A stretch of DNA of 64,000 nt from Neonectria sp. B-13 (GCA_002682825.1 NOKP01000001.1:2917296-2981295), one strand, 5' to 3'; shown: positions 1 to 13,394, counted from the stretch's first letter. Program-made: numbers and translations. The notes: a model not told the origin generated them from the sequence alone.

Positions 1-660
1 ATACTGGAACCTACTAGGTACTGTGTACAATGCGCTACACAGCCCATCTTCCAACGGCCCAGGGTTGTCATAGCCACAAATGGCCTGCGGCTTTGGCAGT
101 GTCGGTGGCCCTGGCGCAGGTTCCCAACGTCTGGGCTCCATTCCTGGCAAGTGCCGGGGCAGCAGGTTATGGAAGCAAGTGCCCACTATCAACCATCCAC
201 GGTGACTCGATTCCAGCGACCCGACCCGCTCAAGAAGGTGGAGACCTGCACCGCCGTCCCCTGCCTTGGCCTTCGGGCAAGGGTGTTAGTTAATTGACGA
301 GCAACTGGGCAACTGGGCAACAGCACACGGCAACACGCAGCTGCCATCCAATCCTTGTTCTATTTCTCAGCTCCAGATGATCCATTTCCCAGTCATCTGC
401 GCCTGTCACTCTCCAACCCAGTCCCCTAGATTAACCCTTCTGTGACTCCCCTGGTTGCCACAATCACCTGCCCATCCGGTATCTAAACCATCCATCCCAT
501 GGAGCACCACCCATGTCGTCATCCCGAATCACTCGGTTAGTCACGTTCAACGCCAGCATGAGCGTTCCCCGTTTCCATTCATCACGCGTCACGACTCGAC
601 GAGGGTCAGCGTGAGCAGAGCTACAATACCAGGGTCAACAGTGCCATATCTTGGCCATTA

Positions 661-690
661 GTAGTCAACAGTGGTCAACAGTGGTCAACT
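661..690. repeat. Three tandem 10-bp units (GTGGTCAACA-like)
   Basis: The units at 661-670, 671-680 and 681-690 differ from each other by one base each. The 10-bp period is close to one DNA helical turn. A related TCAACAGTGGTCAAC string occurs again at 17151-17165. Function unknown. Confidence 0.7.
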
Positions 691-946
691 CCTAAGAGCT
701 GTTCTAGTCGTAGTAAATACCTTACAACAAGCAAACACAGAGGTCACGTCTGCGAATCGTATGTCTTGACTTAAACGGTCTTCAAATATGTATCGGCATT
801 ACCATTATTCAATATCCATGCCCACTGCTACACAGCGTACAATGCCCTATCCAAACCTCGCCAGGCCCTACTATTAGCCTGCACGAACGAGAACCGCCTC
901 ACTATCGTCAACTACTACCTATAATTGTGTTTCCATTCCCATCCAC

Positions 947-965
947 CTCTCTCTCTCTCTCTCTC
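947..965. repeat. CT dinucleotide microsatellite
   Basis: Uninterrupted CT repeat in the 3' flank of the ArfGAP gene. It is simple-sequence DNA with no evidence of function. Confidence 0.9.
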
Positions 966-1210
966 GCACGCGCGTGCGTTGTCTCTTCTGGTCTTCCCGC
1001 TGGTAGTGAAACGGAAAAGCCATCTCCAACGCCGTAAAACTCCCTGCGCCCACCCTCCTCCAGTCAAGAATGCCCGCCATTCGTCATCATGAAAATGTAG
1101 CCATCGCCATAAAATCAAAGTCATTCGCCCTCCCAGCTCCGAAACCGAGGTAATTCGTACAGGTGGTAGCATAGACCGAAGCCCGCCAGTCGATCCTAGA
1201 ATCTGGGCTC

Positions 1211-4200
1211 CTATTTCTCAGGGATTGCAGACCTGGCCAGTCTACCTCCTGTGCTTACTCGCTTTTGCAGTCGGGCCTCCTTCTCGCGTCGCAGCCTCTC
1301 TGCTGCACTCATGTTAGAAGGCAGTGACGGCACTGCATCGCTCGACCCCATAGTCCGCCCTCGCTTCTGCTCCACATACAACTGCGCGAAGCGTCCCAGG
1401 GGAAACGCCGGCATGGTGGCGGGGATCTCGGCTCCGTTTTGAACCAGCAGCTCGGCCACCGGGAACGGTACAGGCTTCCCGTCCGACTCGGTCGCCGTCT
1501 GTCCAGGAGTTTGCGAAGGGGCTGCCGGGTCAGCCGCGGCGAGAGCCAGCCAGACGGCATGGGTGCCCCTCATCTTGTCTACCGTGTTGGGCTTCGCCCC
1601 CAGTGCCAAAGCATACAGGACCTGTTGGATCTCGTTCTTCTTAATCGCTGCCAGGAGTGTCTCGTCTGCCGTCCCATATCGGGAAAGTGTTGGCGAGATT
1701 GGTTCGACATAGATCCGGTCGACGTATTTTGCCGTGATGAACCGGAGCCGCTGCTCTCTCGTCGCTTGAATGGTTGGCTTCAGCGACTGGTCCAACTTTG
1801 CTTCCCACACCATGTTTGACACTCGGTTGCCAATGAGCAGGAGGAGCTCGACAATATCGACGGTGAATGACTTGATGTCAAGCGTGAGAGACCGCACCTT
1901 GCTGATGTGAGTGCCTAGCGACCGGTGAATGCCACTACATTCGATGCAAAGGATGATGCCTAGGTTGATGGATACCCATTCCACCTTGGACCCAGAGCCG
2001 CAATCCGCGCACCACATGTTGCCCTGATCATTGTCCCGAACCATCTGGAGGAGCCTGTCCGGGTTCTCGTCGTATCCAGAGCTGGCCGTTCGTACCGCTG
2101 TCGGCCGGGCGCCAACCGTGATCCTACGACTCGGCACTCCGGTGTTAGAATGGGGGTTGTATGACCCGTGACCCACAGATTGTGTCTTTCCGGTAAGCAC
2201 TGAGCCGATGTCCCTCTTAAGGGACGAGTCTCCGTTGGATGATGTCGGCTTGCCTTGGTAAGCCCGACCTTCCATGGCACTTTGCAAAGCATTGTTAATG
2301 GAGAGGATCCAGCTGTTCATATCCTCCTCGGACGTGGCTTGGTAAACGCGCTTGAAGTTGGGAGTAATGACCTCGAAACAGAAACGTCGTTCAGCGTTTC
2401 GGGCTTCTCGAACCGATGCCATGCGGAGGTCTATGGGGTCCATATGAAGATCGAGCTTCTGCTTCCAATTGCTGTACTCGGAAAGCTTTCCTTGATCCAA
2501 CACAATCCAGAACCTGTTCACAGTTAGCAAAGCAATTGAAAAGCCTGAAACGGAGTACTCACTTATGCCAGCCCTGCTTGTTCAAGTTCCGAGGGTCCAC
2601 ATGTCCTCCTGGTCGGTTAAGGGCCCAGAGGAGCCCTTCCTTTCGATAACCTAGCCCGATGATTTGCGTTGGATCACGTTCCTCGAGGTCACGGAATCCC
2701 TTGAACTTAGATGGAACTACGGGGCTTCCCACCGATGACTGACCGAGGCTGCCTGGGGACCTGGAGAGATCTGCAGCTTGAGCAACACCTCCGGAGCCTG
2801 AGCCACCAGAAAGTGCAGTCTTCAGTTGTGACCCTGTGCTGTCTGCCCGGCCCAGATCAGAATCCGAGGTATTACCCGCATAGCCGTTAGAACCTGTTGC
2901 GATGGGTGCTGTGCTCGCTGTGCTAGACTGCTCGGGTTCCGTGTAGGGGGTATTGCTTTTCTCAAGGAGACGTCGCTTCTCTTCTCGCTCTCGTCTTTGA
3001 TACTGATACTCCTTGTCTGCCTCCAGGACCTCAGTAGACAACGCCTCAAGTTGAGGCAGAAGAACATCAATTTTCCTCGCGGTCGCAAGGAAGCCTCGAG
3101 TCTGGGTATCAGCAAACTTGGTCAGGTGCGATAGCACCTCTTGTTCCTTCCGGCCGCCGTGGAGATCCTGCATGAAGCTAGAATAGTCGAAGCGCTTGAG
3201 CTCGAAGTTGCGTCGCTTGTTCTGGTACTTGGAGTCGCTGTCGGCAAGCTTCTTAGCCTTGACGGAGTCCTGTCGTTGGCCCAAGTACCGTGACACATAT
3301 GCGTAGTAATCCTTGCTCTCCTCCTCGAAGTCTCGCTTCTTGGACTCGGCCTGCTTGATGTCGACTTGGTAGAGCTTGGTTACGGGTTCGATGATTATCT
3401 TTTGAAGATTAAAGGTGTTTTGCCGTTCGTACGACAAGATCTCCCGGGCAATCTTGTCGAAATAGTGCTCTAGAGCAGGCTGGACGGCGTTGGCATTGGT
3501 GGATGAAGCCTCTCGCAATGAGTCAACAAAACCGAGGAATGCTTCGTTGGCTTCCTGTTGGCAAGCATGTGCGTGTTCTGCCTTTTTCAAGACCTTCTTC
3601 ATCTGGATCCTCAGGTTCCCCGTCTTCTGCTCCAGGGCTTTCAGAGTAGCCCGGAAGAGGGGGCCGTCATCGCTGACTGCGACGTCCTCGTTTGGTTTCG
3701 GACAAGCAACGTCCACCTTGACAGGCTCTTGTAATAGGAAGGGCGTTTGGGGGATGGGCGCTTCGGAAGCTGGTAGGAGGGGCGACACAGGCTCATCGAT
3801 GTCGGGGATCGTCATGCGGGAATCAACTGTTTGGGCCGAGGCAACTCGAATCTTAGGCGGAGATGCCAGGAGGAACGGGGGCGAGGGCGAATTGGGGTGA
3901 CTCAAGGATGCGGAATTGCCTAGAAATATGTGAGCTCGCTATTGACATGAGAGGGAAACGGGCGGCGAAGGTATGTGTACCTGTGACGAAGTACGAGAAG
4001 CTCGCCAGAGTGTTCAGACGATGGGCGCGAGGATCATACTCGACAAACTAAATCCGGTCAGCTCACTGTCGTGAAGAAAAGAACGGAGGAGCGCCATACG
4101 CTACACGAGTTCCTCCAGCCACCACCTCTGTCCTCGGTGATCCTAGGTGGCTTCCACTTCCAGGTCCACTCGAACGACACTGATGGGCTGCCACCAGTGG

Positions 4201-4862
4201 AATAATCGCCGACCAGGGCGACGTTTGCATTCTTGTGGAGGTTCGGGTCGGCGTGAAACTCGCGGGTTACGAGGTTCTCGACCTCCTTGGGTGTAGAGGC
4301 ATTGACGTAAGTGAGGCCTGAGATGTTGGTATCGACGGGAAGGGATCTCGCGTCGGCGCTCGCGGGCACGGCGCCTTTGCCTTGGCGCAAAACAAATGTG
4401 AAGGTAAATATGAGCTCGTCATCGTTGCTTAGCTTCAGGAGGAAGTTTGGGGGACCGTTCGGGTTGGAGGGGTCGGTGTCCTAGATGTGGTGTTAGAAGC
4501 GGTCGCGAATGTTGTCGGCGGCGCTGAGGGGCAAGCGAAGAATGGCGCAAACGAACCTGAACATATTCGACGGGAGCGGTGTCGCCGATGGGTCGGTGAA
4601 CGGATACTCTGGAAGCTGGGAATGCATTGGGAACGATGTTTACGGTGATATGCTTCCGCGGGTTTGTGATGACCAAGGAAGTGATGCTCACTGGCGACAC
4701 AGGTCAGTCAGTCATGGACTCTAGCGATGCGAGGGGGCTTCAGGTGGGAGCAAGCGCAGTAGCTGGGGCAGGAATAGAACGGGGAAACACGATCGTACAT
4801 CGATTCTGGTCTCTCAGGTGGAGAGATACCCCATCGTCGGGCTTGCTGCTGACGATGCCCAT
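1211..4862 (-). CDS. BAR-PH-ArfGAP domain protein (Csx2/Cnt6/ACAP-like Arf GTPase activator)
   Basis: I reconstruct six exons on the minus strand: 4862-4799, 4690-4557, 4480-4100, 4047-3981, 3919-2563 and 2513-1211, giving 1101 residues. All introns are GT-AG and all phases agree. The N-terminus (MGIVSSKPDDG...) is joined across intron 1 to read DQNRLSITSLVITNPR. A BAR-type coiled-coil region lies at about 305-525. A PH domain at about 640-750 is split by the last intron (GWHK/FWIVLD). The ArfGAP zinc finger has Cys836, Cys839, Cys857 and Cys860 and the catalytic arginine at about 865 in CSGIHRSLG. Family members stimulate GTP hydrolysis on Arf proteins at curved membranes in vesicle traffic. 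Start: first ATG after a CT-rich leader, in a glycine-2 context (MG) that could allow N-myristoylation, which is inference. The C-terminal tail holds degenerate ankyrin-like sequence. Confidence 0.9.
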
Positions 4863-4983
4863 CTCGAGGCAAGTTGGGAGGACGGCGAGAGAACGGGCGA
4901 CGGGGACGGGACGGGGACGGACGAACTGACGGCCTGCCGAGCAGCTATCGGGATCTTTTAAGACGGCGGTACGACAGCGAAAC

Positions 4984-5036
4984 AGGCGGCAGGCGGCAGG
5001 CGGCAGGCGACAGGCGACAGGCGGGTGACAGGCGGC
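4984..5036. repeat. Tandem GGCGGCA-type heptamer array
   Basis: About seven imperfect head-to-tail 7-bp units (GGCGGCA drifting to GGCGACA) start about 120 bp upstream of the ArfGAP start codon. On the transcribed minus strand they read as TGCCGCC/TGTCGCC, so they may lie in the promoter or the 5' leader. Confidence 0.8.
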
Positions 5037-6283
5037 GACGACGACACCGTGACAGCAGCAGCAGCACGCAGCAGTGGCAGGAGGATGGGATACCTTAGTA
5101 GCGCGGGGCTCAGGGCGGGACAGGGGGGACCGTCATCTGGCGCTGAGCCAACCGGAGCGGCCCACTCGCTACTGCACAGGATGATGTCGCGGGTCGGCTC
5201 AAGCTTTTCTGAGCCAAGGTCCAGGAGCCAAAACGCAGTCTAGGTAGCCACCGGCGAAAGGGGCGGGCGTGGCGGGCGGCGGCGGCGCTCGGTGGGCGCG
5301 TGGGCGCGGGGCGGTTGAATGCCGTGTTGAATGATGAATGCTTGGAGGATTTGACAACGGGAACCTTCGTAGGCTCAGGAGCGATGGGTTGTGATATGGA
5401 GTACTAAGTACCTGCTTCGTAGGTACGGGCGAGGGCACCAAGCAGTGGCAGGAGAGAGCAGAGAGAGCAGAGAAGGACGACGAGAAGCCCCCGGAAGAGG
5501 GGCGGTTGAATACGTGGTTGACGAGAGACAGGGGTGGGAGGAGGAAGAGTGGAAGACCTAGACTGCCTTGGGAGGAAGCGGAGGAGGGGGAGAGAGGAGG
5601 CAGAAACGGAAGGAGAAGGCAGGAGTCAGGACGCCCGAGGATGAAGGGTGTGGACGGGTTTTCTCAAAGAATGCTGGCGAACCAGTAATACCGGGAGAAG
5701 CAGAAGCAACAAGCAGACAGAAGCATGGGTGAGGGAGTCAATCCTACGTTGGCCCCGAAAAGCCTACCAGGGATGTTGCAGGTAAAGTTGCGTAGATAGC
5801 GACTTGAGATGGAGGAGGGAGGCGTCCAAGTCACCCAGTGTGCGTGCGTGCGGGTGTGTGTGTGGTGGAGGAGAATGCTTCGTAGACAGACGCTCGGCGG
5901 ACAAGACACATCTGCAGCAGGCAAATGCACGCATACAGGAGGCTACATGGCAGAGAGACTCGGCATGCAGAACGCAGAACGCAACAAGCACGTACGCATG
6001 CACCACGCAGGGAACCGGGGGCGTTCGTTCATTCATTCATTCGTTCACTCATTCACTCACCATTTCATTCGTCCAGGACCCATTCATTGTCTGCCCGGCT
6101 CGTTCGCATTGTATTTGCAGTCCTCGGCTTCAGGGCCCGGTACACGCACAAGGGAGGCCACCACCCAACGCACATGCTCTGCTCCCCAACTCTGGAGGGC
6201 CATAGGCCGGTAACAGACCCTGCAAAAGCATGTTTAAGCCCTGATCAAGTTCAGGTGGGTTTGGGCTAAAGGGCCTGGGTTCG

Positions 6284-6298
6284 GTGTGTGTGTGTGTG
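6284..6298. repeat. GT dinucleotide microsatellite
   Basis: Pure GT run in the gene-free spacer. No function is indicated. Confidence 0.85.
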
Positions 6299-9076
6299 AG
6301 TGAGCTCCTGCAGAACGGAGAATTGGAGAATAGGAACTGGAAGACTGGGCTTGTGGGAACACCAAGTCTCACCAAATTGGGCCCTGCCGGGTTCGGGTTG
6401 GTGGCATCGTCTGAGGGTCTGGTTGGGTCTCATGTCTTCTCTGTCGTGTGTAAAGTGCATGTACTATCTATACACGTACTGCACCATCCTCCGTTACTGG
6501 GGTGGGAATTGGGATTCAGGGATTGCCGATGTTCTTTGCTCCATTCAGCCAACCGGCCGATGATGGTTGGAACTATATCACAAATCACTCACTCCCATTG
6601 CTGCTGTGCGACAGCTTCGGGACCAGTAGTCCGTATCAGAGGAGCGGCACCATGGCTGCGTCACACACCGCACCATGCTCCTCCACTGCTGAAATTGGCG
6701 GAGCGAAGAACCTCCATCCATCGATGAAACAGGAACCGGGGTGTGGTTCATTGCTGGGGGTCCAACGGCGGCTGTGGCTAACTGCGCCAACTGCGGTCTC
6801 CTTAGCCTGTCGCAAGTTCGCATTCAGCGTGCCAGACTCGCAGGGCGCTTGCAGGGCCTTCCAACCCTCCCACCCCAGACAAGTACTGAGGTTCCATCCC
6901 CATCGGCTCCAAGTCATCTCTGTCACGACTCAGAACTTGAGTTGTTGTCGTTGATCGCCAATGACCAAGCGGCCACGGGTATTGCTCCCCTGCCTAATCG
7001 TCAACGTCCAAGCTCATCCTGCCAGGCCTGTTCCAGGAGATAAGCATTATTTGCTTTGCCCTGCTCTGATGCGCTGTTTCTTAGGTGGCCTTGTTGGATG
7101 CGACAGTATGAAGTGTGCAGTATGTTTGTTGCCTTGCGAATGGCGATGGGCGGCCACCCTACACCTCAAGCAAATATGTCATTGCCGGGCATTCACCCAT
7201 CAAGCAAGCTTGAGCGAATACTATTCGTAGATGGAACGATGCGGAGGAGGGTGCGTTGACAGCATACGCGTTCTCGTGAGCCATCCTGTCTTCTAAGTCG
7301 TGATGCCGAGAACACGAGAACAATAGGTAGGCAGCTGACTTGTAGCAACGACAGGCCCACGTGCCATATGTGGCTGAGGTATCGAGTGGCCAAGGCGACG
7401 CAGGCTTCCATCACATCTAGCACGAACTTGTAGACGAGTCAGGGACAAAGACGTATGCAACTCCAGGCATCTATACTCGAACATGGCCACCTACGACACC
7501 GCACGCGAAAGGAGCATATAACGAGCATGTAACCTTTTCGGTTGCCGTACTCCCAACCCAAAAGGATGGAGAATCGAGGACAGAACATTCGACACCCTCT
7601 CCTTGAAATAGCTGCCTCTCCAACCCCCCCTGGAAATTGGTAAGTGAAGACAAAGCAGGTTGGCTGCGACGAAGAGATACTGAGAAGTACTGTTCTACTT
7701 GGCCTTCAAGCATCAAAGGACGGATATTAGCGGCCCCGGCGTTGGTTGTGGTGTTGTTCGTCGCTGTTTGGTGACCTGCAGTACCTAATACCGAGTGTCT
7801 CACTCAAATGGGATCTTAGACCTTGGCAGGTTCCAGGTCTTTGGGACTGCTAGCAACCGATTGGGCACCGCCACTTTCGTCACAGTTGGGTTCGGGATAT
7901 CATTCGCAAACACTCTCTGAGAGCTGTGAAAGAGAGCATAACCATAGCCAAGAAAGGCAGGGACGCACTGGTTCGTTGTTCGCTGTTTGCACAGAGTCAA
8001 CGTCAATGCAAATGATCCTAACTTATCTTCGCCGCCACCAGATTTACACGTGTACAGTGATCGGCGACGACGATGATGACTGAGGTGTAGAAGTGGCCCC
8101 CTCGCTATTCGAGGCATTCCTTTCCTGTGACAGCGAAGCACCTTACACCTGGGTTCCAAGGTCTTATTTCTATTGAGACAATGTACCCGAGAACTCGAAA
8201 TACCCACCGCCAGTGTATCGTGTGTTCGTTCATATCAAGGCTCAAAGCTATTGTTCCTCGTAACAAATATGAGATTCCCGTTTTCCCTTGGCGGCTCGGG
8301 CGCAGGCTCGGGCTTCAGCGGGCACCTCGCCCGCCCTTCACCTGGCGAGCTTGTACCACCCGCGTACCGGCCTCATTAGTAGGCCGTGAGTGAGGAAGAC
8401 GCCCTATCGCCGGGCCATGGGCAGCGTGGCCTGTGCCTCCATTGGCTGGGGCGGCTGCTTCAGGGGACCCTCCGCCTCCATCCCTCATTGTCGCCGATAG
8501 GTAACCAAGCCTTAGGATCCGGCCTAGAGCTTACCTCCACTACCGACCTAGGGTAATATATTTAGGGCCGTCGGGCATTGGCCATGCGTTACCACCGTTG
8601 CCATAGGCGCCGTGTTTGCGGGCTGTCGCTCTGCCCGTTGGAAAGCAAGCAGAATGGCGGAAAGGACAACTGTCGTAGTGCTGTACCCTTTGTATGATTG
8701 GAAGGCCATTCATGTACTGGTCGTACGTGGTAGCGCAGGACCTGCAAAGAGCCGCCGTCGCTTTGCGGTGCGATGAGGTGAGCCGAGGGGGCGGCTCTCA
8801 CCGTCAATTCCTCCGTAAGAGAGCCTCCACTACACCTGTACCTCCCCAGTACCTACTAAGACCTAGTACCTACACCTTAAACAAGTCACCACCCAAACAT
8901 CAGCTCGTCATTCCATCCCCAATCCTGCTGCATATCTTGTCTTCTCTGTCAGACATCATCTGTCGCCTCCTCATCCGCACCACGTACAAGTCCAGCTCCC
9001 TCCAGCCAGCTTCTCGCCGCCTTCCACACTCTCGCTGGTCAACACCCACTGTCATTCTCCATATCCTGTTGTCGGC

Positions 9077-9124
9077 ATGAGCCAGGGCGCAAATCGACCG
9101 TTTGGGCATCATCTCGCGTCCTGA
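9077..9124 (+). promoter_or_regulatory. Upstream ORF (15 codons) in the leader of the Munc13-like gene
   Basis: An ATG at 9077 opens a 15-residue frame (MSQGANRPFGHHLAS) that stops at 9122-9124. This is 54 bp before the main ATG at 9179. If transcription starts upstream, ribosomes would meet this ATG first, so it may lower or condition translation of the main frame. The ORF is seen directly; its use is inference. Confidence 0.5.
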
Positions 9125-9178
9125 GCAACCCCACCATCCCCGTCTACCACCGTCGGCGACGTCGACACCGACATCGCC

Positions 9179-12100
9179 ATGTCGTCAGCATCCCGAAAAT
9201 CGTGGCATGGCCGCCGCGCCAACAGCAGCAAGGACTCCGGTAGAGCCCGCACACTGTCAAGGGCACAGCACATTGTCGTCGAGCACGACGAGGCTCGCAG
9301 CTTCGCACTGCGCGCCGCCTACCTACACTACCTGTTGCAGCCCAAGACCAAGCGAAAGCAATACGTCGCGGCCCCCAAGCAGCCTACCCGCACACACACC
9401 AGCGTCGGCCTCCTAGTCCAGGAATACGTCTCCGGCTCATCATCCAGCTTGAAGCTGCCACACAACTTTGCCAGCGCCCTCCTCGAGAGGGTCGGCGGCG
9501 TCCTCAGGGGCAGCGAGCGCCTCCCTGGGTACAACGATGCCACCGTTAAGAGGACCTTTGCCGAAGCATACACTGCCTTTTCCGAGCGCAACTTTCGCAA
9601 GACCATTGACAAGGAGAGAAAACTAGAGCCCCTCATCCTCATCTTCTACTCCGCCGCCACCAAGGCTGCCCAGAAGGGCGCCGCCCCCGATGACGACTCG
9701 TGGAAACTCCTCCCCGACCGACATCTCGCACTATTCGTTCGACTGATTGCCACGATCAATCGAGATCTCGGCCATGACCGCGACAAACCCGAGCTCATGA
9801 CCAGGCTCAACTCCCTCGAGAAGAAACTTCTCACCAATGACCAGGACTTGGTTGGCGGTGGCGCTGATGGCGCGGGCACTACAATAGAAGTCGTCGTGCC
9901 CTTGAGTTACGATGTCAAGGACATGCCCATGGTCCAAATTGTCGCTAGCATCTTCGGCCTGAGCTATTCTGAGGTGCAGGCTGAGATCAACGAGAACCGC
10001 CAGGTGTGGACTGAGGAGGCCGCTCTCAGGGACCTCAAGTCCTATCAGGCCAGGCTGAACTCAAATCTTCCCGGTGCCCTCCGGAGCCAGGACTTTGACC
10101 TCGAGGAGTCATACCTAGAGTGGAAGGAGTCCGAGACCCCTCATCTCTCCAAGATGATCCTCGACATCCTGCTTGCGAAGCCCGAGCTGGCCAAGTCGTC
10201 GACTAGTGCCCTAGACAAGGCCTTGCCAATCCGTCCTCAGTCCACCTTTGACGATCGAGCCTATGCAGACCTTAGCCGTGCCCTTTCCAACTCTACTGAT
10301 GGCACCCTAGCCTTTGATCCGTCGCTTAACTTGGCATCTCTATCCCTCAGTGACCCCAGCATCAGGGCCGTCGAGGAGGCCATCTACACGTTCACTCCCC
10401 AAGATCCCAGAGCCTTTCTCAAGTACATCCTCCAGCAAGCCATGTCCTTTGACCAGATCCACGCCGACCCAGACCTTGATTACCAGCCTCTCTCCAAACT
10501 GTCCATGGATCTCTTGACCGAGCTGTGCGTGCGATGGCGAGTCCCTCAATTTTCGAGGCTCATTGCTCTACTCGAAGTGGCCGCCCGCAAGTTTGTGGAC
10601 AACGAATTGGTTCCCGAGGAACTGGATGCAGTCTTCGACTTTGTCAAGACGCAACTCCCCGAGCCAAAGAAGCATCCACACATGCACCAATATTCTACTC
10701 CTCTATCAGATATTGACCCCAGTCGATGGACCGTCCATGATTTTGCCGTCTATCAGCACACTCTTTCCAGCATCCACGAGACCCTCCTGCGCGAGCTCTA
10801 TGACCTGATGGAGAAGTGCTATGATGTGAAACCGCCCCAGATCGCGGCCGTCCTGTTCATCCTGGACCAGCATATTATGAACGACCCCTGCTTCTCGCCG
10901 AGAGCTGACGCCGCATCCGAATTTGCCGAGCATCTCTCCCAGGCACTTCGGCAGCGGGCAGCGGATGCATACCGCCAGTACATGGAGAAGGAAATTCCAG
11001 CACATAGGGAAGAGTGGGAGTTTGGTCATGTTGTCAAACTCGGCAAGACGGTCATCAAGCTGTGCGACCGGATCAAGAAGCGATATAAGAAGACTCCTGA
11101 GATAATGGGGGTGAACCCATTGGCGATTCTGGTCGAAGAGATCTTCCCTAGCTTCGAAGAGGACGGCAACGCCATCATCCAAACCATCTTGCAGAGTGCT
11201 GCCGAGAACGAGACGGAAATTGACATCCAAGACGGCTTTGATTTATACAAGGAGCTGGTGGAAATCCGCCGAATACATTCGGAGTCGCTCCCTAGCCGAC
11301 CCTTTGCCTTCAATGTCGAAAATCTTCTGGTCGATTTTGTGTGGCGTTGGATCGGGGCGGCTGAGAATAGGATGGAGGAGTACGTGGAACAAGCCATCAA
11401 GCAAGACCAGTTCCAGGTTCGCACGGAGAGCCCTGATCACATCCCCCTAGACACGGAACGTCACAGCGTGTCCATCATCGACATGTTTATGCTATTCAAC
11501 CAGACTATCGATCAGGTTGTTAAGTTGGGATGGGACAACAATGAGCACCATGCTCGGTTTATGACGGCCCTCGCAAGATCGTTCGCTACAGGCATCGGAA
11601 AATATTGCGAGATTGTTGATCAACGCTTTGCTAAGGAGATGGACCGCCCATCAGCCGAGGAATTGGCAGCGCAAACCCAATCTACTCAGGAGAAGTGGAT
11701 GCAATTCGCCAAGGACGCCTGGAACAACAAAGATCGCGTTGAACCGTTTCAATTTTACGCCGAGGTAAGAATGCTTGATGTCCGCCCTGAGTTTGGCCCA
11801 TATTAACCTCTTGCAGTCTTTTGTGAAGCTCAATAACATTGAGTATGCTATGCAGGAGCTGGACAAGCTTGAAAGGACCATGGATCCGGACGCTTGTGCG
11901 GCTCTGCTTGAGCAAATTGATGGGCCGAAGAAGAAGGTCCGTAGGCCAAACAAGTACACCTTCACGATCAAGGTGGTAGAGGCTGAGGACCTCAAGGCCT
12001 GCGATCCCAACGGATACAGTGACCCCTATGTGGTCTTCGGTGACGAATACCAGAAACGTCTCCACAAGACTAGGATCATCGCGAAGAATCTTAACCCGAG

Positions 12101-13394
12101 GTGGGATGAGACCTTTGATATCACGGTCCAGGGCCCTGTGAATATGATTGCAACGATTTGGGACTATGACACGTTCGGTGACCACGATTACGTGGGTCGA
12201 ACCTCACTGAAGTTGGACCCCGTTCACTTCAGCGACTATCTGCCCAGAGAGTTCTGGCTGGACCTGGATTCGCAGGGTCGATTGTTGATAAGGGTCAGCA
12301 TGGAGGGCGAGCGAGATGACATTCAGTTTCACTTTGGCAAAGCCTTTCGACACCTCAAGCGGACCGAGAGAGATATGGTCCGCAAGATTACAGACAAGGT
12401 AGGTGACCCGCCAGTTCATTAATTGCCAGATAGACGTGCTAACATGCAGTAGCTCACTACCCAAATCAATGCCACTCTCTCGATTGAGACGCTCCGAAAC
12501 CTCCTGGGCACTGGCGGTATCGGAGCATCTGTTACGAGCCTATGGAAGAAGCGCGCCTCGACAATACCCATCACAACGCCAAGCCAGATCGAGGGCGCGT
12601 TGACCCCCCTGTTTGCGTACTTTGACGAGAATTTTGCTATCATGAAACAAACCTTGACGGAAGCGACAATGATTGCAGTCATGACACGGCTCTGGAAGGA
12701 AGTTCTTATGGTCATCGAGTTCCTGCTAGTGCCGCCACTGTCAGAGAAGCCTTCTCAGCAGCGGCCGCTCACACGTAAGGAGCTCGATGTAGTCTACCAC
12801 TGGTTGGAGATGCTCTTTGTCTTCTTCAACGCCAGGGATGAGCAATCAGGAGAGCAACTGGGAGTTCCTGCGGAGGTGCTCAAGTCGCCTAAGTGGCACG
12901 AGCTGGCCTCGCTGAACTTCTTCTACTTTGAGGATACGAATAGTCTGATTCGCGAATCGGAACGGATGGCTGCCGCGACGGCTCAGCGAGCACAGCAAGC
13001 TCTGCAGCACCAGAACGCGCAGCAGAACCGCTTGTCGGCGCCGGCAACGTTCGGAGCCACGTTCGGCGGCGCAGGAGCGTTTGCTAGCATGGGCACGATT
13101 CGGCGTGGTAAGAGTATTATGATGAGTCGCAACTTGGGCACGATGCGCAAGGCCAAGGAGGCCAAACGGCGGGAGGCGCAGGCGGACCCCAGCGACGATA
13201 TGATCTTGCGGATTCTTCGCATGCGGCCCGAAGCGGCGAACTACCTTAAGGAGAGGCATCGCCAGAAGGAGCGGCAGGCAGCAACGGCGGCGGCAGCACA
13301 AATTGTCAAGAATAGTGTTACGCAAGGGTGGAATTCCGGCGGAGGACCGGCCTTTTCGGGCAACTTTGGACGGAACAGCCTACCGCGGCGATGA
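9179..13394 (+). CDS. Munc13/UNC-13-like C2 and MHD domain protein
   Basis: Three exons (9179-11764, 11817-12398, 12453-13394) encode 1369 residues; both introns are 52-54 nt, GT-AG and phase 0. The protein begins with a basic, Ser-rich tail and continues as a long helical region typical of the fungal Munc13-like family, with an MHD1-type segment around 630-750. A C2 domain follows at about 909-1010, beginning KYTFTIKVVEAEDL, with acidic Ca-loop residues in DPNGYSDPY and WDYDTFGDHDYVG. An MHD2-like helical region lies near 1055-1130. Animal relatives prime secretory vesicles for SNARE fusion; the fission-yeast relative acts in secretion and septum or cell-wall integrity. The C-terminus is Gln/Ala/Arg-rich. 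The start has an upstream stop in frame and a reasonable ATG context. Identity as a family member is firm; the exact cell role is inferred. Confidence 0.9.

Larger units (their letters stand above)
1..1210. other. Gene-free left flank
   Basis: No convincing coding region is visible; the open frames are short, overlap one another and show no known domain. The stretch is the 3' flank of the ArfGAP gene, whose stop is at 1211. It contains a (CT)n run at 947-965 and three head-to-tail 10-bp units related to GTGGTCAACA at 661-690. A gene ending left of base 1 cannot be excluded. Confidence 0.6.
4863..9076. other. 4.2-kb gene-free spacer between divergent ArfGAP and Munc13-like genes
   Basis: The spacer holds the promoters of both flanking genes. 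Open frames here are short, lie in several overlapping frames and show no domain. Simple sequences are visible: heptamer repeats at 4984-5036, purine-rich DNA at 5440-5720, ATTC-type tetramers at 6030-6060 and a (GT)n run at 6284-6298. Near 5397-5430 there is a GTACTAAGTACC/GTAGGTAC cluster. I see no transposon and no RNA gene. Confidence 0.6.

Noticed and set aside
6502..6954. 150-codon open frame on + (and overlapping frames on both strands)
   Set aside because: Several unrelated frames of similar length overlap here, with no domain, no splice structure and biased composition; typical random ORFs in GC-rich DNA.
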